Made by a program: the position numbers and the translations under genes. Positions 5,447 to 13,606 of a stretch of DNA of 15,111 bases are shown here, piece by piece (the first letter of the stretch is position 1; every line of letters starts with the position of its first letter). Origin of the DNA: Betaproteobacteria bacterium (GTDB lineage Bacteria > Pseudomonadota > Gammaproteobacteria > Burkholderiales > Burkholderiaceae_C); assembly GCA_005882155.1 (NCBI GenBank), contig VBCQ01000321.1:1-15111 (forward strand). The letters run 5' to 3'. The notes beneath the pieces are model-generated. The model was not told the origin of the DNA and ran no database searches. It saw only the letters and a list, made by a program, of their open reading frames with translations.

Positions 5447-6637
5447 GTGACAGGCAAGGCGTTCCAATGGATCTTCGCGGCCGCGATCGTCGCGATGCTG
5501 CAGGCGTGCGGCGGCGGCTCGTCGAGTTCGTCGGCCGACGCCCGAGAGAGCCCGTTATCGGCGCAAGCCACTCTCGGCAAGAAGATCTTCGAAGACGTCT
5601 CGCTGTCGGCGTCGGGCCGGCAATCGTGCGCGAGCTGCCACGATGCAGCCTCGGCGCACGCCGCGCCGAATGACCTTGCCGCGCAGTTCGGCGGCGCGCT
5701 GCTCGACCAGCAAGGCGAGCGCAGCTCGCCGTCGATTCGCTACCTGTCGACCAACAGTGCGTTCCATTTCGACGCCGAAGGCACGCCGACCGGCGGCTTT
5801 TTCTGGGATGGCCGCGCGACATCGCTGCAAGACCAAGCTGCTCGCCCGTTCGTCGGGGCGCGTGAGATGGCCAACACCAGCGTGGCTGACGTCATCGACA
5901 AGCTGTCGCGAGCGTCCTACGCGGCCGAGTTTCAGCGACTCTTCGGGACCGACATTTTCAACCGCCCAGATGACGCCTTTGCCCGCCTGACGCTCGCGCT
6001 GCAGCAGTTCCAGCGTGAAGACCCTGCCCTGCGTCCGTTCTCGAGCAAGTTCGACGAGTTCCTGCGCGGCAAGGCCGGGCTCACCGAGCAGGAGACGCGC
6101 GGCCTCGCGCTCTTCAACCGCGCCGACAAGGGCAATTGCGCCGCCTGCCACCCCTCGTCGAAGGCGAGCGACGGCAGCCATCCGCTGTTCACCGATTTCA
6201 GCTACGACAACCTCGGCGTGCCGCGCAACACCGAGCTCGCACAGAACGCCGATCCGGCCTTCTTCGATCTCGGTCTGTGCGCTCGTGAGGGCGGCGACCT
6301 CGCGGCGCGCACCGACCTCTGCGGCGCGTTCAAGGTGCCGTCGTTGCGCAACGTCGCGGTGCGCCGCGTCTATTTCCACAACGGCCGCTTCAAGTCGCTG
6401 AAGGAAGCGTTGACCTTCTACGTGCAGCGCGACACCAACCCCGAGAAGTGGTACCCGCTGAACGCCGACGGCACGGTGGACAAGTTCGACGACCTGCCGC
6501 CTGCGCACCGGGCCAGCGTGAACACCAGCGAGGCGCCGTACAACCGCGGGCCGGGCGACACGCCGGCGCTGAGCGACGCCGAGATCGACGACGTCATCGC
6601 GTTCTTGAAGACCTTGAGCGACGGCTACGCACCCTAA
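5447..6637 (+). CDS. Di-haem cytochrome c peroxidase / MauG-family lipoprotein
   Basis: This 396-residue envelope protein starts at a GTG with GGGAGG six to seven bases upstream; the frame continues further up but crosses the operator. Residues 1-20 are a signal peptide ending in a lipobox LQAC, so C21 should be lipidated, followed by a Gly/Ser tether. Two c-type haem sites are present: CASCH (61-65) and CAACH (231-235). The WDGR motif (120-123) and the PSLRNVAVRR...FHNGRF stretch (298-315) are marks of the CCP/MauG family. At the position where classical peroxidases carry a Met haem ligand I read Tyr325 (ALTFY). That resembles MauG, which makes a high-valent di-haem oxidant, more than a plain H2O2 scavenger. 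It is first in a five-gene set with a porin, an FMN-binding protein and ApbE. Its electron partner and substrate are unknown. Confidence 0.85.
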   Translation: MTGKAFQWIFAAAIVAMLQACGGGSSSSSADARESPLSAQATLGKKIFEDVSLSASGRQSCASCHDAASAHAAPNDLAAQFGGALLDQQGERSSPSIRYLSTNSAFHFDAEGTPTGGFFWDGRATSLQDQAARPFVGAREMANTSVADVIDKLSRASYAAEFQRLFGTDIFNRPDDAFARLTLALQQFQREDPALRPFSSKFDEFLRGKAGLTEQETRGLALFNRADKGNCAACHPSSKASDGSHPLFTDFSYDNLGVPRNTELAQNADPAFFDLGLCAREGGDLAARTDLCGAFKVPSLRNVAVRRVYFHNGRFKSLKEALTFYVQRDTNPEKWYPLNADGTVDKFDDLPPAHRASVNTSEAPYNRGPGDTPALSDAEIDDVIAFLKTLSDGYAP

Positions 6638-6661
6638 GAACCAACACAACGAGGAAGACCC

Positions 6662-7975
6662 ATGAACCGAGCCCGCCTGTCGGCGTTGCCCAAGATCGCT
6701 GTTGCTGCCAGTCTCGCGCTCGCCGCGAGCGCCGCGTTCGCGCAAAGCGCGACCGAAGCCGAGCTCGCGCGCAGGCTTGACCTGCTCGCGGCCGAGCTTG
6801 CCAACGTCAAGGCGCAACTGATTCAGCTGCAACAGCAACGCGCCGCCGTGCCGGCCCCTGCCCCAAGCGCTGCGGCCGCCCCCGCGCCGAGTACACCGCT
6901 GGCCGCCGCCCCAGTCCGCGCCGCAGAGCCGGCGACCGTGCTGACGAGTTACGGCGAGATCAACTACAACCGGCCGACCAAGGCCAGCGAGAACGCGCAG
7001 GCCGACGTGCGCCGCTTCGTGCTCGGCTTCCAGCACCGCTTCGATGCGAAGAACAAGGTGGTCGCCGAGATCGAGGTCGAGCATTCGGTCAGCTCGTCGG
7101 GCGACCCCGGCGAGGTCGCGATCGAGCAGGCCTACATCGAGCACCAAATCAACCCGCGCTGGGCCGTGCGCGGCGGCCTGTTCCTGATGCCGGTCGGCCT
7201 GCTCAACGAGAACCACGAGCCGACCACCGCGTACTACGGCGTCGAGCGCAACTTCGTCGAGACCGCGATCATCCCGACGACCTGGCGCGAAGGCGGCTTG
7301 CAGATCGTCGGCAGCTTCGACAGCGGCCTCACGCTGCAGACTGGCATCAGCACCGGCTTCGACTTGACGAAGTGGGACGCCGCGTCGAGCGAAGGCAGCG
7401 AGTCGCCGCTCGGCGCGATTCATCAGGAGCTGTCGCTTGCCAAGGCGCGCGACCTCGCCGTGTTCGGCGCGCTGAACTGGCGCGGCATCCCAGGCCTGCT
7501 CGTCGGCGGCTCGGTGTTCACCGGCGGCGCTACGCATGGCCAGGCGGTGGCGAGCGCGCGCGTTACGCTGTGGGACGCGCACGCACGCTGGACGCCCGGC
7601 CGCTGGGACCTTGCCGCGCTCTACAGCCGCGGAACGATCTCCAACACCGCCGCGCTCAACGCGCCGCTGGTCGGCAACCCGACGCTGATCCCGAAGTCCT
7701 TCGACGGCTGGTACGCGCAAGCGGCCTACAAGCTGTGGTCGCACGAGGACTATGCGCTAAGCCCGTTCGTTCGCTACGAGCAGTTCAACACGGCACGCAG
7801 CTTCGCCGACCTCGGACCCGGCCTGACGCCAGCCGCCGCACCGACCGAGCGTGTCGTCACCGTCGGCGCGAACTTTCAGGTCACGCCGGGCGTCGTCGTC
7901 AAGGCCGACCTGCAGCGCTTTCGCGAAAACCGCGACGCGAACCGCGTCAACCTCGGCCTCGGCTGGAGCTTCTGA
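6662..7975 (+). CDS. Outer-membrane beta-barrel porin with N-terminal coiled coil
   Basis: The 437-residue protein has a clear Sec signal peptide (cut after Ala-Phe-Ala, residue 27), then a coiled-coil segment (about 30-60, heptads of Leu/Ala with Gln). A Pro/Ala-rich linker (61-92) leads into a barrel from about 93 made of alternating hydrophobic strands with Gly/Asn/Asp turns. It ends in Trp-Ser-Phe, the aromatic C-terminal residue that BamA recognises. The plan (coiled coil, linker, barrel) is that of OprO/OprP-like or Fur-regulated porins. The coiled coil could trimerise or reach the cell wall. It follows the di-haem lipoprotein by 24 bases with a GAGGA ribosome site, and its TGA overlaps the next ATG by one base. 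Substrate specificity cannot be read; in this setting iron complexes or another redox substrate are possible. Confidence 0.8.
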   Translation: MNRARLSALPKIAVAASLALAASAAFAQSATEAELARRLDLLAAELANVKAQLIQLQQQRAAVPAPAPSAAAAPAPSTPLAAAPVRAAEPATVLTSYGEINYNRPTKASENAQADVRRFVLGFQHRFDAKNKVVAEIEVEHSVSSSGDPGEVAIEQAYIEHQINPRWAVRGGLFLMPVGLLNENHEPTTAYYGVERNFVETAIIPTTWREGGLQIVGSFDSGLTLQTGISTGFDLTKWDAASSEGSESPLGAIHQELSLAKARDLAVFGALNWRGIPGLLVGGSVFTGGATHGQAVASARVTLWDAHARWTPGRWDLAALYSRGTISNTAALNAPLVGNPTLIPKSFDGWYAQAAYKLWSHEDYALSPFVRYEQFNTARSFADLGPGLTPAAAPTERVVTVGANFQVTPGVVVKADLQRFRENRDANRVNLGLGWSF

Positions 7976-8510
7976 TGCGCATCGCGCTCGCCGCCTCGGT
8001 CGTCGCACTGGCGCCGGCGAGCGCGTTCGCGGTCGACTATCTGAGCGCCGAGCAGGCCGCGCGCTTGATGTTTCCCGACGCCGATCGATTCGAGTCGCGC
8101 GACATCGATCTCGACGCGGCGCAGTTGCAGGCATTGGCCGCGCAAGGCGTGCAGCCGCGCTCTGCCCACTGGGCGGTTCGCATCGCGCAGCGTGGCGGCA
8201 CGCCGCTCGGCTTCGTCGTCGTCGACGAGGTGATCGGCAAGTTCGAGCTGATCACCTACGCGGTGGGCATCGGCGCCGACGGCGCAGTGAAGCAGGTCGA
8301 AGTGCTTTCCTACCGCGAGAGCCACGGTCACGAGATTCGTCTTCCTGCCTGGCGCAAGCAGTTCATCGGCAAGACGAGCACATCGCCGCTGAAGATCGGT
8401 GAAGACATCGCCAACATCAGCGGAGCGACGCTGAGCTGCACGCATGTGACCGACGGCATCAAGCGCATCGTCGCCGTGGTCGCGTTCGCACGCCGCCATG
8501 GAGGACTCGG

Positions 8511-8514
<4 letters not shown>
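7975..8514 (+). CDS. Periplasmic FMN-binding domain protein (covalently flavinylated)
   Basis: This 179-residue protein has a Sec signal peptide (1-19, Ala-Phe-Ala cut) and one FMN_bind domain like those of NqrC/RnfG. The flavin attachment motif is SGATLS at 149-154, with T152 as the expected residue that carries FMN by a phosphoester bond. The signal peptide has no twin-arginine, so the protein should cross the membrane unfolded before any flavin is attached. It starts at the ATG overlapping the porin stop (TGATG) and ends four bases into the ApbE gene (GTGA). The order FMN_bind-ApbE fits flavinylated extracytosolic electron-carrier systems. Here it probably shuttles electrons between the small membrane protein downstream and a periplasmic acceptor such as the di-haem lipoprotein. 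That direction is inference. Confidence 0.88.
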
Positions 8515-9164
<650 letters not shown>

Positions 9165-9176
9165 CGACGACTCGCC

Positions 9177-9629
9177 ATGACCCGCCACGCTCACCGCCTC
9201 CCCCGCTGGCAGCGACGCAGCCTCTATGTCGCGGGCGCCGCGCTGCTCGCCAGCGGCGTTCTGTGGCTGGTCCTTCACTACAGCGCTGCAGCCGGTGAGC
9301 TGCCGCATCCGCTCGAAGCCTGGGCGATGCGGCTGCATGGCCTCGCATCCTTTGCCGCCCTCTTCATGCTCGGTGTTCTCGCCGCGGCGCATGTGCCGCA
9401 GGGCTGGCGGCTGACCGGGCGACAGCGCCGAGCCGGGCAGCGCGGTACCGGGCTCGCGCTGTGCATCCTCGGCGCGCTGCTCGCGCTCACCGGCTACCTG
9501 CTGTACTACTTCGCGAGCGAATCGGTGCGCCCGGCGCTCGGCTGGCTGCACTCGGCGGTCGGCATCGCCGCCGGGGCGGGACTCGCGTTTCACCAACGAC
9601 GAAAGTCACGCGAGACGCGAATGAATTGA
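9177..9629 (+). CDS. Four-helix membrane protein with paired histidines, possible small b-type cytochrome
   Basis: The 150-residue protein has four hydrophobic segments (about 16-35, 53-72, 92-112 and 121-139) and basic ends (RRSLY; HQRRKSRETR). Histidines sit near the ends of helices 2 (H54, H72) and 4 (H125, H139), with H34 and H44 between helices 1 and 2. Two His at each end of a helix pair is the layout expected for two haems b stacked across a membrane, as in DUF4405-like or cytochrome b561-like proteins. I do not recognise a named family with certainty. It follows apbE by 12 bases and ends the five-gene set. Its likely job is to carry electrons from quinol or a cytoplasmic donor to the flavinylated protein. 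That role is inferred from layout and neighbours. Confidence 0.65.
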   Translation: MTRHAHRLPRWQRRSLYVAGAALLASGVLWLVLHYSAAAGELPHPLEAWAMRLHGLASFAALFMLGVLAAAHVPQGWRLTGRQRRAGQRGTGLALCILGALLALTGYLLYYFASESVRPALGWLHSAVGIAAGAGLAFHQRRKSRETRMN

Positions 9630-9673
9630 CCGGCGTCACGCCCGGTAGGGGCTTGCGTGAACTAATATGGAAA

Positions 9674-9700
9674 TGCGAGAGAATCTCATTTGCAAACGCA
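9674..9700. promoter_or_regulatory. Fur-like operator upstream of feoA
   Basis: TCTCATTTGCAA (9684-9695) is identical to twelve bases of the operator at 5374-5398. It is preceded by GCGAGAGAA, giving an imperfect dyad (GAGA...TCTC). It lies 35-60 bases before feoA, just downstream of an AT-rich TAATAT (9663-9668) that may be the -10 box. feoAB is a classic Fur target in many proteobacteria. Confidence 0.6.
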
Positions 9701-9734
9701 TTCCGGCCCACCCAGCATCAAAGCGACACCGACC

Positions 9735-9977
9735 ATGCTGCTCACCGAACTGCCCAATGGCGCACACGCCACCGTCGAGGGCGTCGTCGCGGCATCGCGC
9801 GATGTCGATGCGGTCACGCTGCGTCGTCTCGGCGAGCTCGGCTTCATCCCCGGTGAGCCGCTGCAACTGCTGCGCCGCGGCCCCGGTGGGCGCGAGCCGC
9901 TCGCGGTGCTGATCGGCGAGACGCTGTTCGCGCTGCGTCTGCTCGAGGCGCAGTGCATCGAAGTCCGCCCTGCCTGA
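9735..9977 (+). CDS. feoA: Ferrous iron transport protein A
   Basis: The 80-residue protein has the SH3-like FeoA fold. It begins with a short strand and helix, then RRLGELGFIPGEPLQLLRR, the hallmark region, and ends in a strand-rich half with GETLFALRLLEAQ. FeoA is a cytoplasmic partner needed for FeoB activity. The ATG at 9735 is chosen because it gives the family start (LLTELPNG). An in-frame TTG at 9690 lies inside the operator and would add 15 residues unlike FeoA. The ribosome site is poor. The stop is one base from the feoB ATG, so the genes are coupled. Confidence 0.93.
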   Translation: MLLTELPNGAHATVEGVVAASRDVDAVTLRRLGELGFIPGEPLQLLRRGPGGREPLAVLIGETLFALRLLEAQCIEVRPA

Positions 9978-9978
9978 C

Positions 9979-11868
9979 ATGTCGCACAGCTCGGCTGCCA
10001 CCCACATCCACGCTCCGGCGTGGAGCGTGGCGCTGGTGGGCAACCCGAACTGCGGCAAGACGGCTCTCTTTAACCTGCTGACCGGCGCGCGCCAGAAGGT
10101 CGCGAACTACGCCGGCGTGACGGTCGAGCGCAAGGTCGGCATGGCGCGCTTGCGCAATGGCCTGACGGTCTCGGTCGTCGATCTGCCCGGCGCCTACAGC
10201 CTGACGCCGGCGACACCCGACGAGCAGGTCACGCTCGAAGTGATCGAAGGGCGGCGCCACGGCGAGGCCGCGCCAGATGCGATCGTCGCCGTCGTCGATG
10301 CGACCAATCTGAGAATGAACCTGCGCCTGGTGCTCGAGCTGAAACAGCTCGGCCGGCCGATGCTCGTCGCACTCAACATGGCCGACGTGGCGCGCGACCA
10401 GGGGCTCGCGATCGACGTGCCGCGCCTGTCGGCCGAGCTCGGCTGCCCAGTCGTGGAGACCGTCGCAGTGCGGCACGACGGTCATGCGCAGCTGCTCGCC
10501 GAGCTCGAGCGCGAGATCGCGGTCGGACTGCCGCCGCAAACCATCGCCAGGAACGTAGCCGAAGCGCCCTCATCGGCCGACCTCCAGCGCGAAGTGCGGC
10601 GCATCCTCGCCATCGCGGCGCCGAAGGCGACGCAGTTCCAGCGCTTTCACCATCGCATCGACGCGATCGTGATGCATCGGGTGTGGGGCCTCGTGATGCT
10701 GTCGGCGCTGCTGTTCCTCGTCTTCCAGGCGGTGTTCTCGTGGGCCAACCTGCCGATGGATGCGATCAAGGCCACGATGGCCGCGCTCGGCCAGTGGACC
10801 ACCACGCACATGCCCGAGGGCCCGCTGCGCAGCCTGCTCGTGGACGGCGTGATCGCCGGCGCCGGCAGCGTCATCGTGTTTCTGCCGCAAATCCTGATCC
10901 TCTTCTTCTTCATCCTGCTGCTCGAGGACTCGGGCTACCTGCCGCGCGCTGCGTTCCTGCTCGACAACTTGATGGGCAAGGTCGGCCTGTCGGGGCGCGC
11001 CTTCATCCCGCTGCTGTCGAGCTTTGCCTGTGCGATCCCCGGCATCATGGCGACGCGAACGATCGCGAATTGGAAAGACCGCCTCGCGACGATCATGATC
11101 GCGCCGCTGATGACCTGCTCGGCGCGGCTGCCGGTCTACGCACTGCTGATCGGTGCCTTCGTGCCGAATCGCAGCGTCGGCCCGTTCAATCTGCGCGGCC
11201 TCACGCTGTTCGCGCTTTACGTGGCGGGCATCATCTCGGCGATGGGCGTCGCCTGGGTCTTCAAGCGCGTCTGGATGAAGAGTGGCTACCAGCCGCTGAT
11301 GCTCGAGCTGCCGCCATATCGCGTGCCCGGCTTGCGCAACCTCGTGCTCGGCCTGTGGGAGCGCGCACGCATCTTCCTGCGCCGCGTCGGCACCATCATC
11401 TTCTCGCTGATGGTCGTGCTGTGGTTCTTGTCGAGCTACCCCGCGCCGCCGGCCGACGCGACCGGGCCGGCGATCCAGTACAGCATCGCCGGCTGGCTCG
11501 GCCAGGCGTTGCAGCATGTGTTCGCGCCGATCGGCTTCAACTGGCAGATCTCGATCGCGCTGGTGCCCGGCCTCGCAGCGCGCGAGGTCGCGGTCGGTGC
11601 ATTGGGAACGGTGTATTCGCTGTCGGCCGCCGGCGACGCGGTGGCCGACACCTTGTCGCCCGTCATCGCGCAAGGCTGGTCGCTCGCCACTGCCTACGCG
11701 CTGCTCGCGTGGTACGTGTTCGCGCCGCAATGCATCTCGACGCTGGTCGTCGTCAAGCGCGAGACCAACTCATGGCGCTATCCGGTTGTGATGGCGGCAT
11801 ATCTGTTCGTGCTCGCGTACGTGGCGGCCTTCGTCACCTACCGCGTCACCTTGTGGCTGGGAGCTTGA
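9979..11868 (+). CDS. feoB: Ferrous iron transporter FeoB
   Basis: This 629-residue inner-membrane Fe(II) importer has an N-terminal GTPase domain: GNPNCGKT (21-28), switch region NYAGVT (43-48), DLPG (68-71), NMAD (133-136). A helical inhibitor domain follows (to about 220), then a polytopic membrane part. The core gate motifs are present: LMGKVGLSGRAF followed by SFACAIPG (C351), and TCSARLPVY (C380). These Cys-containing motifs line the proposed metal path. The protein is shorter than the 773-residue E. coli form, mostly at the C-terminal end, as in many other bacteria. It sits one base after feoA and one base before the Cys-rich gene. Confidence 0.96.
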   Translation: MSHSSAATHIHAPAWSVALVGNPNCGKTALFNLLTGARQKVANYAGVTVERKVGMARLRNGLTVSVVDLPGAYSLTPATPDEQVTLEVIEGRRHGEAAPDAIVAVVDATNLRMNLRLVLELKQLGRPMLVALNMADVARDQGLAIDVPRLSAELGCPVVETVAVRHDGHAQLLAELEREIAVGLPPQTIARNVAEAPSSADLQREVRRILAIAAPKATQFQRFHHRIDAIVMHRVWGLVMLSALLFLVFQAVFSWANLPMDAIKATMAALGQWTTTHMPEGPLRSLLVDGVIAGAGSVIVFLPQILILFFFILLLEDSGYLPRAAFLLDNLMGKVGLSGRAFIPLLSSFACAIPGIMATRTIANWKDRLATIMIAPLMTCSARLPVYALLIGAFVPNRSVGPFNLRGLTLFALYVAGIISAMGVAWVFKRVWMKSGYQPLMLELPPYRVPGLRNLVLGLWERARIFLRRVGTIIFSLMVVLWFLSSYPAPPADATGPAIQYSIAGWLGQALQHVFAPIGFNWQISIALVPGLAAREVAVGALGTVYSLSAAGDAVADTLSPVIAQGWSLATAYALLAWYVFAPQCISTLVVVKRETNSWRYPVVMAAYLFVLAYVAAFVTYRVTLWLGA

Positions 11869-11869
11869 G

Positions 11870-12136
11870 ATGAACATGCAAGGCGTCATCGTCGGCTTGA
11901 TCGTCATCGCCTGCAGTGCCTACGCGCTGTGGACGCTGATGCCTACGGCAGTGCGCCGTGGGCTTTCAACTCGCTTGCTGAAGTTGCCGCTGCCCGACGC
12001 GATCGCGAGGCCGTTTCGTCAAGCGGTGCAGCCGACATCGGGCTGCGGCGGCTGCGACAACTGCGGCGACACGACGCCGGCAACTCCGAAGAGTTCGATC
12101 AAGCCGCTCGTGTTCCACCGCCGCGCGTCACGCTAG
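11870..12136 (+). CDS. Small FeoB-associated Cys-rich membrane protein
   Basis: The 88-residue protein has one N-terminal membrane segment (about 5-24), a basic linker (RRGLSTRLLK), and a cytoplasm-facing or periplasmic CGGCDNC cluster (C59, C62, C65). It begins one base after feoB, which places it where FeoC or FeoB-associated Cys-rich proteins sit. A CxxCxxC can bind an Fe-S cluster or metal and might sense iron or redox state for FeoB. It lacks the winged-helix domain of enteric FeoC. Its 3' end overlaps the convergent ispH stop by nine bases, so no separate terminator is visible between them. The family call is from position and composition. Confidence 0.75.
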   Translation: MNMQGVIVGLIVIACSAYALWTLMPTAVRRGLSTRLLKLPLPDAIARPFRQAVQPTSGCGGCDNCGDTTPATPKSSIKPLVFHRRASR

Positions 12137-13093
12137 GCCCATCGCCTTGTCGCCGAGTCCCTTCGGCAAGGGGAAATGCGTCGTCTCTTCGACACCCGGC
12201 ATGCTGCGCACCGACACCGCGCCGAGCGCACGCAAGCGCTCGATGACATGCTGCACGAGGATGTCGGGTGCCGATGCGCCGGCGGTGAGTCCGACGCGCT
12301 TCTTGCCTTCGAACCACTCGGGCTTCAGGTCTTCCGGGGCGTCGACCATGTAGGCGTGCGTGCCCAGCCGTTCGGCGAGCTCGCGCAGCCGGTTGCTGTT
12401 GGAGCTGGTCGGGCTGCCGACGACGATCAGCACGTCCACTTTCGGCGCAAGCACCTTCACCGCGTCCTGGCGGTTTTGCGTCGCGTAGCAGATGTCCTGC
12501 TGCTTGGGCTCGCGCACGTTCGGAAAGCGCCGCTTCACCGCGGCGAGAATCTCCGCCGCATCGTCGACTGACAAGGTCGTCTGCGTAACGACCGCGAGCT
12601 TCTCGCTTTGGGCGACCTGCACCTGCGCGACATCGGCCACATCCTCGACGAGGTAAATGCCTTCGCTCAACTGCCCCATCGTGCCCTCGACCTCGGGGTG
12701 GCCCTTGTGGCCGATCATGATGAAGTCGTAGCCTTCCTTGTGCAGCTTCGCGACCTCCACGTGCACCTTGGTCACGAGCGGACAGGTTGCGTCGAACACG
12801 CTGAAGCCGCGCGCCGCCGCCTCGCGCCGCACCGCTTGGCTCACACCATGAGCGCTGAAGACCAGCGTCGCACCCGGCGGCACGTCGGCCAGGTCTTCGA
12901 TGAAGATCGCGCCCTTGGCCTTCAAGTCGTTGACGACGTAGGTGTTGTGGACGATCTCGTGACGCACATAGATCGGCGCGCCGAAGCGGGTCAATGCGCG
13001 CTCGACGATCTCGATCGCGCGATCCACGCCGGCGCAAAAGCCGCGCGGCTCGGCAAGCACGACCTCGTCGACGCCGACGTTGTCGCCGCTCAT
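12128..13093 (-). CDS. ispH: 4-Hydroxy-3-methylbut-2-enyl diphosphate reductase
   Basis: This 321-residue [4Fe-4S] enzyme makes the final step of the MEP isoprenoid pathway, reducing HMBPP to IPP and DMAPP. The three cluster ligands are C20 (RGFCAGV), C104 (DATCPLVTK) and C202 (QDICYATQNRQ). Active-site residues H49 (EIVHN), H82 (AHGVS), H132 and E134 (GHPEVEG) are all present. The ATG at 13091-13093 overlaps the FKBP stop (TGATG). A GTG one codon earlier is possible but less likely. The fkpB-ispH order is conserved in proteobacteria such as E. coli. Confidence 0.97.
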   Translation of the reverse strand: MSGDNVGVDEVVLAEPRGFCAGVDRAIEIVERALTRFGAPIYVRHEIVHNTYVVNDLKAKGAIFIEDLADVPPGATLVFSAHGVSQAVRREAAARGFSVFDATCPLVTKVHVEVAKLHKEGYDFIMIGHKGHPEVEGTMGQLSEGIYLVEDVADVAQVQVAQSEKLAVVTQTTLSVDDAAEILAAVKRRFPNVREPKQQDICYATQNRQDAVKVLAPKVDVLIVVGSPTSSNSNRLRELAERLGTHAYMVDAPEDLKPEWFEGKKRVGLTAGASAPDILVQHVIERLRALGAVSVRSMPGVEETTHFPLPKGLGDKAMGLA

Positions 13094-13536
13094 CACAGCA
13101 CCCCGATCAGCTGAACCTCGAACACCACCGGCTGGCCGGCGAGCGGATGGTTGAAGTCGAACAGCAGCCAGTCGTCGCCCAGCTCGCGAACGACGCCGGC
13201 ATACGCGCCCTGCCCGTCGGGGGTCGGGAACTGCACGACGTCGCCGACGCCGTACTGCTCGTCGGGGTCGCCCATCTCATCGAGCAGGCTGCGCTTCACG
13301 CGCTGCAGCAGCTCGGGGTTGCGCTCGCCGAAGGCTTCGCCCGGCGCGAGCTCGAACGACGCGCGCGTGCCTTCGAGCAGGCCAATGAGGCGCGCCTCCA
13401 TCGCCGGTGCCAACTCGCCGGTGCCGAGCGACAGAGTCGCTGGCGCTTCGGCGAAGGTGTTGACGATGTCGGTGCCGTCGGCCCCGGCGAGGCGGTAGTG
13501 CAGGGTCAGGAACGACCCGGGCTGGACTGGATTCAA
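13093..13536 (-). CDS. fkpB: FKBP-type peptidyl-prolyl isomerase (SlpA/FkpB-like)
   Basis: The 147-residue protein has the split FKBP domain of the SlyD/SlpA group. An N-terminal half (LTLHYRL at 10-16; LSLGTGELAPAMEARLIGLLEG at 35-56) is followed by an insert-in-flap region (about 70-125) and the hallmark DFNHPLAG (127-134) with a final strand. It catalyses proline isomerisation and can act as a chaperone. It lacks the His-rich metal tail of SlyD. The start is a TTG at 13536; an in-frame TAA five codons upstream leaves little choice, and no strong ribosome site is seen. It is coupled to ispH and divergent from radC. Confidence 0.9.
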   Translation of the reverse strand: MNPVQPGSFLTLHYRLAGADGTDIVNTFAEAPATLSLGTGELAPAMEARLIGLLEGTRASFELAPGEAFGERNPELLQRVKRSLLDEMGDPDEQYGVGDVVQFPTPDGQGAYAGVVRELGDDWLLFDFNHPLAGQPVVFEVQLIGVL

Positions 13537-13606
13537 GGCGAGAGCTGGTTAGATAGACTGGACGCAATTTTACGAGCCAGCGCCTTGGCGGCCTGCAGCG
13601 ACGATC
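13537..13606. promoter_or_regulatory. Divergent promoter region between fkpB and radC
   Basis: The 70-base gap must hold the start signals of both genes. A TAAAAT at 13567-13572 on the minus strand is a good -10 match for fkpB, but no good -35 is seen at 17 bases. On the plus strand I find no clear pair for radC. Confidence 0.3.

Noticed and set aside
5555..7744. A 729-codon open frame on the minus strand opposite the peroxidase and porin genes
   Set aside because: The plus-strand proteins have clear haem motifs, a lipobox and a porin plan. The antisense frame is Arg/Ala/Glu-rich and motif-free, as expected from a high-GC codon shadow.
9690..9734. An upstream TTG start adding 15 residues to FeoA
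   Set aside because: The TTG lies inside the operator, has no ribosome site, and adds residues not found at the start of FeoA.
10570..11730. A 386-codon open frame on the minus strand opposite feoB
   Set aside because: FeoB is unmistakable on the plus strand. The antisense product is low-complexity His/Arg/Gln-rich with no family features.
12150..12176. Inverted repeat CCTTG...CAAGG near the feo/ispH convergence as a terminator
   Set aside because: It lies within the ispH coding sequence, the stem has mismatches, and there is no T-run on the plus strand.
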